Positions 51,377 through 52,504 of a DNA stretch of 52,504 nt are shown in pieces. The translations under genes and the position numbers were made by a program. The stretch comes from Chloroflexota bacterium (GTDB taxonomy: Bacteria; Chloroflexota; Anaerolineae; UBA1429). The notes beneath the pieces are model-generated. The model did no database searches. It saw only the letters and a program-made list of their open reading frames with translations, and was not told the origin of the DNA. How positions within the stretch are numbered: the stretch's first letter is position 1; every line of letters starts with the position of its first letter. Where the stretch lies: contig JAAYAW010000014.1 of assembly GCA_012719135.1 (NCBI GenBank), positions 1-52,504 of the forward strand, given 5' to 3'.

Positions 51377-51471
51377 CCTGGCCTCCTGTCTTGCCGCCGC
51401 GCGGGTGTATCGCACGTCTGATAACCCGCGAACTCGCGCCCAGTTGCGGCCAAGGGGCACGGTTTCCCCAG

Positions 51472-51500
51472 TTGACGTATCCGTGCGATTGGCCGATCAT
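51472..51500 (+). promoter_or_regulatory. Possible promoter for the zinc-ribbon/HTH gene
   Basis: TTGACG (51472-51477), 17 bases and GATCAT (51495-51500). The -10 matches four of six consensus bases. It overlaps an in-frame ATG at 51499, which supports the later start at 51553. Confidence 0.45.
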
Positions 51501-51552
51501 GAAAAAGGTCCGATGGCTAATCGGGCCCATTCTCCAGACTATCCGGGGTATT

Positions 51553-52176
51553 ATGTACAAGTGCTGTGTGTGTGGCAAGGCCCTGACCCAACCGACCGCC
51601 TTTGTCTGTGCGGCCTGTGCTGGCGCTCATGGGCTGCCACTGGGGACCGATCGCTGGCCGGCGTGGGCACAGTCCGAGCTCGCTCGGGAGCGGGCGCGCC
51701 GGCGTTTTCGGCCCAGCTATGGCCTCTCCGGCGCGGATCTCAGTTACGAGCCTTATGGCCGCGTCGGTGAGAACCGCGCTTACCGGCGGCTGAACGGCGT
51801 CCGCAAGGGCGCGGGACGGACGCCTGAGCGTGTGGGTGCCGATAATCTCCTCTACGGCTCGGGCGATGATCCCGATGCGGCTGAGCGTGTATACGGGCAA
51901 CTGCTGGGAAGCCTGCCGGGTCCGTTGCAGCAGGAGCTGGGCCGCGGGCTGGACTTGCGCGTCATCCTTGCCGACGCGATTGGGGCGCTGCCCCTGATCT
52001 CCCAGCGCGCGATCCGTGCCTATTCTCAGGGGCACGACCTGGCCGATATCGCCGAGGCGGAGGGCGTGAGTGAGGCCACGATGGGTTGGCTGCTCAAGAG
52101 CGCCCAGGACAGATTGCGGGACATCCTGGAGGAGCACCTCGGCGCTGACGATGGGATGAGATACCGCGCGCGCTAG
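51553..52176 (+). CDS. Zinc-ribbon protein with C-terminal sigma-region-4-like helix-turn-helix
   Basis: A 207-residue protein not assignable to a named family. The N-terminus MYKCCVCGKALTQPTAFVCAACAG holds two CxxC pairs of a small zinc ribbon. A basic, Arg/Tyr-rich middle region follows, including YRRLNGVRKGAGRTPERVGADN. The last 60 residues (SQRAIRAYSQGHDLADIAEAEGVSEATMGWLLKSAQDRLRDIL) read like the helix-turn-helix of sigma region 4 or LuxR-type regulators. It may be a DNA-binding regulator. The ATG at 51553 is chosen because an earlier in-frame ATG overlaps the putative promoter. No strong ribosome-binding site is seen (CCGGGG only). Confidence 0.65.
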   Translation: MYKCCVCGKALTQPTAFVCAACAGAHGLPLGTDRWPAWAQSELARERARRRFRPSYGLSGADLSYEPYGRVGENRAYRRLNGVRKGAGRTPERVGADNLLYGSGDDPDAAERVYGQLLGSLPGPLQQELGRGLDLRVILADAIGALPLISQRAIRAYSQGHDLADIAEAEGVSEATMGWLLKSAQDRLRDILEEHLGADDGMRYRAR

Positions 52177-52229
52177 CCGTACCCAACGCGGCCCTCTCCC
52201 CGTGCTCCCGCGTCCATCTCTTCTCTGGG

Positions 52230-52504
52230 CTATTCCCGACCGCTCCCCGCTTCGTACCCGACTATGAGTCCGAAAAGAGCCTCAGAGCGTCGCTGGTGAG
52301 AGCCGGGCCAATAGACGTGGCCGCACCCCGGGCATCGCGCAAAGAACTCCACTCGCCTCGCCACTGAGGGAGGAACCTCTTCCGCCACTTGTTCCTTTGG
52401 CACGCGCACCAGCACACCGTTGCAGTGCGCGCATCGCGTATACGGGCGCAATAGAGGCGCCAGATCGTAGCATTCCAGGATCTCCGCCAACTGCTCCCGA
52501 GGGG
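52230..52504 (-). CDS. Mut7-C RNase domain protein, C-terminal part (5' end beyond the window)
   Basis: The frame is open to the window edge. The visible 91 residues are the zinc-ribbon-containing end of a Mut7-C (DUF82) protein: LLRPYTRCAHCNG, VRVPKEQVAEEVPPSVARRVEFFARCPGCGHVYWPGSHQRR. The two CxxC pairs and the KxxV...VPPxV and VYWxGSH phrases are family hallmarks. The N-terminal PIN-like or ubiquitin-like part is outside the window. The family is proposed to have RNase activity related to PIN domains. It converges with the zinc-ribbon/HTH gene, with about 50 bases between the stops. Confidence 0.85.
   Translation of the reverse strand, partial: PREQLAEILECYDLAPLLRPYTRCAHCNGVLVRVPKEQVAEEVPPSVARRVEFFARCPGCGHVYWPGSHQRRSEALFGLIVGYEAGSGRE

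Noticed and set aside
1-52504. tRNA genes, CRISPR arrays, insertion sequences, prophage or integrase genes
   Set aside because: I saw no T-loop/acceptor pattern outside genes, no regularly spaced repeats, and no transposase or integrase motifs.

Overview
The window reads as a gene-dense, high-GC bacterial chromosome segment with short intergenic gaps, Shine-Dalgarno sequences of the AGGAGG type and sigma-70-like promoters (TTGACA/TATAAT, mostly 17-bp spacers). The gene set suggests an anaerobic or microaerophilic heterotroph, most likely a Chloroflexota (Anaerolineae-like) genome. The hints are the rplU-rpmA-rpmE cluster with a C-terminally extended L31 followed by thymidine kinase and a DUF1385 protein, DUF4342 proteins, a flavodiiron protein, and a selenocysteine-encoding selD. 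The taxonomic call is inference from gene content only.

Layout. 1-6.1 kb: the tail of an MtaB-like methylthiotransferase, two DUF4342-type small proteins, then a minus-strand cluster of an enolase-superfamily dehydratase, a LarA-family nickel-pincer enzyme and a GH20 hexosaminidase. 6.2-11.3 kb: a VOC protein, then a plus-strand run of GH4 glycosidase, CoA-disulfide-reductase-like flavoprotein, old-yellow-enzyme homologue and a degenerate CPBP membrane protein. 11.5-16.4 kb: a HEAT-repeat protein convergent with a minus-strand unit of PH-like membrane protein, GlgX-type debranching enzyme and selD. selD is interrupted by one in-frame TGA at its catalytic position. 16.5-24.2 kb: ribosomal proteins L21, L27 and L31, thymidine kinase, DUF1385 protein and malic enzyme; a decayed gene remnant; a zinc-ribbon coiled-coil protein; and an ATPase fused through one membrane helix to a TolB-like propeller.

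24.2-28.5 kb: a tightly overlapping minus-strand operon (radical SAM/B12 protein, PgeF, YggS, ProC, YggT). It is divergent from the RNase P RNA gene and a lone trpF. 29.7-32.6 kb: a uracil-DNA-glycosylase-like protein and a two-component system. 32.8-41.9 kb: a nucleoside phosphorylase, a divergent AMP-forming ligase, then a plus-strand sugar/glycan block (GH42, 2-hydroxyacid dehydrogenase, SDR, sugar isomerase/epimerase, glycosylasparaginase-like hydrolase) and a convergent RidA. 42.1-52.5 kb: a lipid kinase and esterase; a long minus-strand series (lipoprotein with 23 propeller-type repeats, Nudix, nitroreductase, cupin, CopD-like protein, flavodiiron protein); DegV; a zinc-ribbon/HTH protein; and the end of a Mut7-C-type protein.

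How the genes may work together. The glycosidases (GH20, GH4, GH42), the asparaginase-type amidase and the sugar-acid enzymes (LarA, dehydratase, hydroxyacid dehydrogenase) fit scavenging of glycans, possibly glycoprotein glycans. SelD makes selenophosphate and is itself predicted to be a selenoprotein, so the host should have a full Sec-decoding system outside the window. The most notable observations are the Sec-encoding selD, the ATPase-TM-propeller fusion, the 23-repeat lipoprotein, the CPBP homologue lacking catalytic residues, and the frameshifted pseudogene near 21 kb.
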